This document shows, piece after piece, positions 23,966-25,017 of a stretch of 25,017 bases of DNA. This DNA comes from an uncultured Bacteroidales bacterium (lineage in GTDB: Bacteria; Bacteroidota; Bacteroidia; Bacteroidales; UBA4417): the NCBI GenBank assembly GCA_937965665.1, contig CALCJE010000072.1, positions 1 through 25,017 of the forward strand, written 5' to 3'. The notes beneath the pieces were generated by a model. The model saw nothing but the letters and a program-made list of their open reading frames with translations, had not been told where the DNA came from and did no database searches. The translations under genes and the position numbers were made by a program. Numbering within the stretch: position 1 is the stretch's first letter; every line of letters begins with the position of its first letter.

Positions 23966-23971
23966 TATTTG
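23964..23971 (+). promoter_or_regulatory. Candidate -7 element for the HxlR gene
   Basis: TATATTTG matches TAnnTTTG exactly, 41 bases before the ATG at 24013. The two back-to-back -7 elements share bases 23964-23965, so the two promoters should compete for RNA polymerase. Confidence 0.55.
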
Positions 23972-23972
23972 C

Positions 23973-23996
23973 ACTTACTTTTTTACAAGTACTTAC
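23973..23996. promoter_or_regulatory. Possible HxlR operator
   Basis: Two ACTTAC copies (23973 and 23991) are 18 bases apart, and the 8-base palindrome AAGTACTT lies at 23987-23994. The site covers the predicted start of the HxlR transcript and is next to both -7 elements, where an autoregulatory repressor would be expected to bind. Confidence 0.35.
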
Positions 23997-24012
23997 CCCA
24001 AAGTGTGTATTA

Positions 24013-24408
24013 ATGACCAAAATCAAAGAAACCTCCACAAACCAGGACAATCGTAAAAATTCGCTTACCCAATGTCCTGTAACCTAAACCCTTGGTATTA
24101 TAGGCGGGCGCTGGAAACCTATTATTATTTACAACCTGTTGAGTGGTACAAAACGGTATAGCGAACTGAAAAGGCTCATTCCGGCAATCACCGAAAAGAT
24201 GTTAATACAACATTTAAAAGAGCTGGAAGTTCATAAACTGGTACACCGGAAGTCGTTGCCAGTGGTACCTCCATTTGTAGAGTATAGTTTAACCGAATCG
24301 GGAAAAGCATTAAAGCCGGTGCTCGATGCCATGGTATCGTGGGCACAATATAACCGCGAAACAGCCGCAGCTCAACTGCACGAACTGCCAGAGGAGCAAT
24401 TGCAGTAA
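24013..24408 (+). pseudogene. HxlR-family regulator with in-frame TAA
   Basis: From the ATG at 24013 the frame encodes 24 residues ending ...LTQCPVT, then TAA at 24085-24087, then in the same frame TLGIIGGRWKPIIIYNLL and on to PEEQLQ-stop at 24408. Without the stop it is a normal 131-residue HxlR winged-helix protein: CPV, GGRWK, RYSELKRLIPAITEKMLIQHLKELE (recognition region) and PPFVEYSLTESGKAL (wing). Family members often have Tyr at the TAA position (CPVTYTL), so one base change from TAT or TAC explains it. Restart at the in-frame TTG 24139 would give 89 residues without the CPV Cys, the redox-sensing residue in several HxlR proteins. A sequencing or assembly error is possible. Confidence 0.85.
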
Positions 24409-24545
24409 AATAGATAAAGCTGCAGGATGGTGCAGGAGTTAATAGCACACAGTGCATATCACGCTTTTAATCAACGCTAAAATATTGACATGGCGAAACC
24501 CGGATCAATACCCGGATTTGCGTTTGAAATGAATTGGAATAAAGG

Positions 24546-24568
24546 TTTTAGCGGGATACCGGCTAAAA
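24546..24568. terminator. Possible hairpin terminator between convergent genes
   Basis: TTTTAGC (24546-24552) and GCTAAAA (24562-24568) form a perfect 7-bp stem with a 9-base loop, in the gap between the HxlR gene and the convergent oxidoreductase gene. The run of T that would make it a strong intrinsic terminator is lacking, so confidence is limited. Confidence 0.35.
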
Positions 24569-24574
24569 AATATT

Positions 24575-25017
24575 TCATAACTGAACCAGAACTTTGCCCG
24601 ACTGCTGACCCGAGAGCATGCGGTTCAGTTCGTCCTGAACAGCATCAAGACCAATCACACGATGCATTCCGTCCATATTTCCGGGTTGTAATTTTTCAGA
24701 AATAAGTTTCCATATTTCGAGCCGGCGGCTCATGGGTGTATCAGCTGAGGCAATACCGATAAGCCTTACTGCGCGCAGGATAAAAGGAAATACGGGCACA
24801 TCGAGCCTGGGCGACGCAATCATTCCGCAGTTGCACACAATTCCCCGATCGATAGTTGAGCGCAGGATGGTTGAAAGCGTATTCCCGCTAACGGTGTCGA
24901 GTGCTGCAATCCAGCGCCCGGGCAGCAGCCCTTTTCCCGATGTATCGTCAATGGATTGCCTGTCGATAACTTCGGATGCACCCAGTTTCAAAAGCTGATC
25001 GGTTAATTCGGGTTTAC
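24575..25017 (-). CDS. YhdH/AcuI-type NADPH oxidoreductase, C-terminal part (5' end outside window)
   Basis: The - strand frame is open from the window edge to TGA at 24575-24577, giving about 146 residues. It contains KLGASEVIDR, GRWIAALDTVSGNTLSTIL, GIVCNCGMIASPRLDVPVFPF and ILRAVRLIGIASADTPMSRR, and closes SGKVLVQL. These are the second half of the Rossmann domain and the C-terminus of the YhdH/YhfP/AcuI branch of zinc-independent MDR enzymes, which reduce acrylyl-CoA or quinone-like enones with NADPH. The PFILR-V-L-GI and TP..RR patterns are diagnostic of this branch. The cofactor-binding loop and N-terminal catalytic domain lie beyond the window. The gene is convergent with the HxlR gene. 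Confidence 0.85.
   Translation of the reverse strand, partial: KPELTDQLLKLGASEVIDRQSIDDTSGKGLLPGRWIAALDTVSGNTLSTILRSTIDRGIVCNCGMIASPRLDVPVFPFILRAVRLIGIASADTPMSRRLEIWKLISEKLQPGNMDGMHRVIGLDAVQDELNRMLSGQQSGKVLVQL

Noticed and set aside
24490..24705. 71-codon + strand open frame near the end of the window
   Set aside because: It overlaps the 3' end of the well-supported YhdH/AcuI-type gene on the other strand and shows no protein family signature.

Overview
The window looks like part of a Bacteroidota chromosome, probably Bacteroidales or Marinilabiliales-like. Several genes are preceded by the TAnnTTTG -7 element typical of that phylum, Shine-Dalgarno sites are mostly absent, and the genes encode Bacteroidota-type lipoproteins, outer-membrane proteins, a GH27 enzyme and FtsX-type exporters. 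I see no transposase, tRNA, rRNA, CRISPR array or phage gene.

Region 1 (1-13062, all + strand) is the centre of interest: a long redox gene cluster. In order it holds the tail of a PQQ-like beta-propeller gene cut by the window edge; a membrane-anchored propeller; an anchored NHL propeller with a CGCC motif; a Tat-type polyferredoxin with up to five Fe-S sites; a NosR/NapH-type membrane polyferredoxin; a three-helix membrane propeller; a NuoE-NuoF (HydC-HydB-like) fusion; a NuoG/GltD hybrid flavoprotein that has lost its NAD(P)H-binding domain; a secreted propeller; and a GT4 glycosyltransferase. My reading (inference) is an uncharacterised NADH-linked electron-transfer system. NADH would be oxidised by the FMN protein in the cytoplasm, and electrons would pass through a chain of roughly fifteen Fe-S clusters and an FAD subunit to the membrane polyferredoxin and the exported ferredoxin and propellers. 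No CxxCH heme motif, hydrogenase, formate dehydrogenase or other terminal catalytic subunit is visible, so the end acceptor (or donor) is unknown. Short tandem repeats and alternative hairpins lie directly before three of the internal start codons.

Region 2 (13063-18361): a - strand outer-membrane beta-barrel gene with an upstream pair of direct repeats, then a + strand ABC exporter pair (a LolD/MacB-like ATPase and a 1097-residue FtsX-type permease).

Region 3 (18362-22965): a CHASE4-like membrane histidine kinase without an adjacent response regulator, a secreted GH27 alpha-galactosidase, and a DUF3089-type alpha/beta-hydrolase lipoprotein. These look like independent transcription units.

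Region 4 (22966-25017): a good bidirectional hairpin terminator, a - strand NmrA-like NAD(P)-binding protein, and a divergent HxlR regulator gene carrying an in-frame TAA inside its conserved CPV...GGRWK region. The two share overlapping back-to-back promoters. The window ends in the C-terminal part of a YhdH/AcuI-type zinc-independent oxidoreductase on the - strand.
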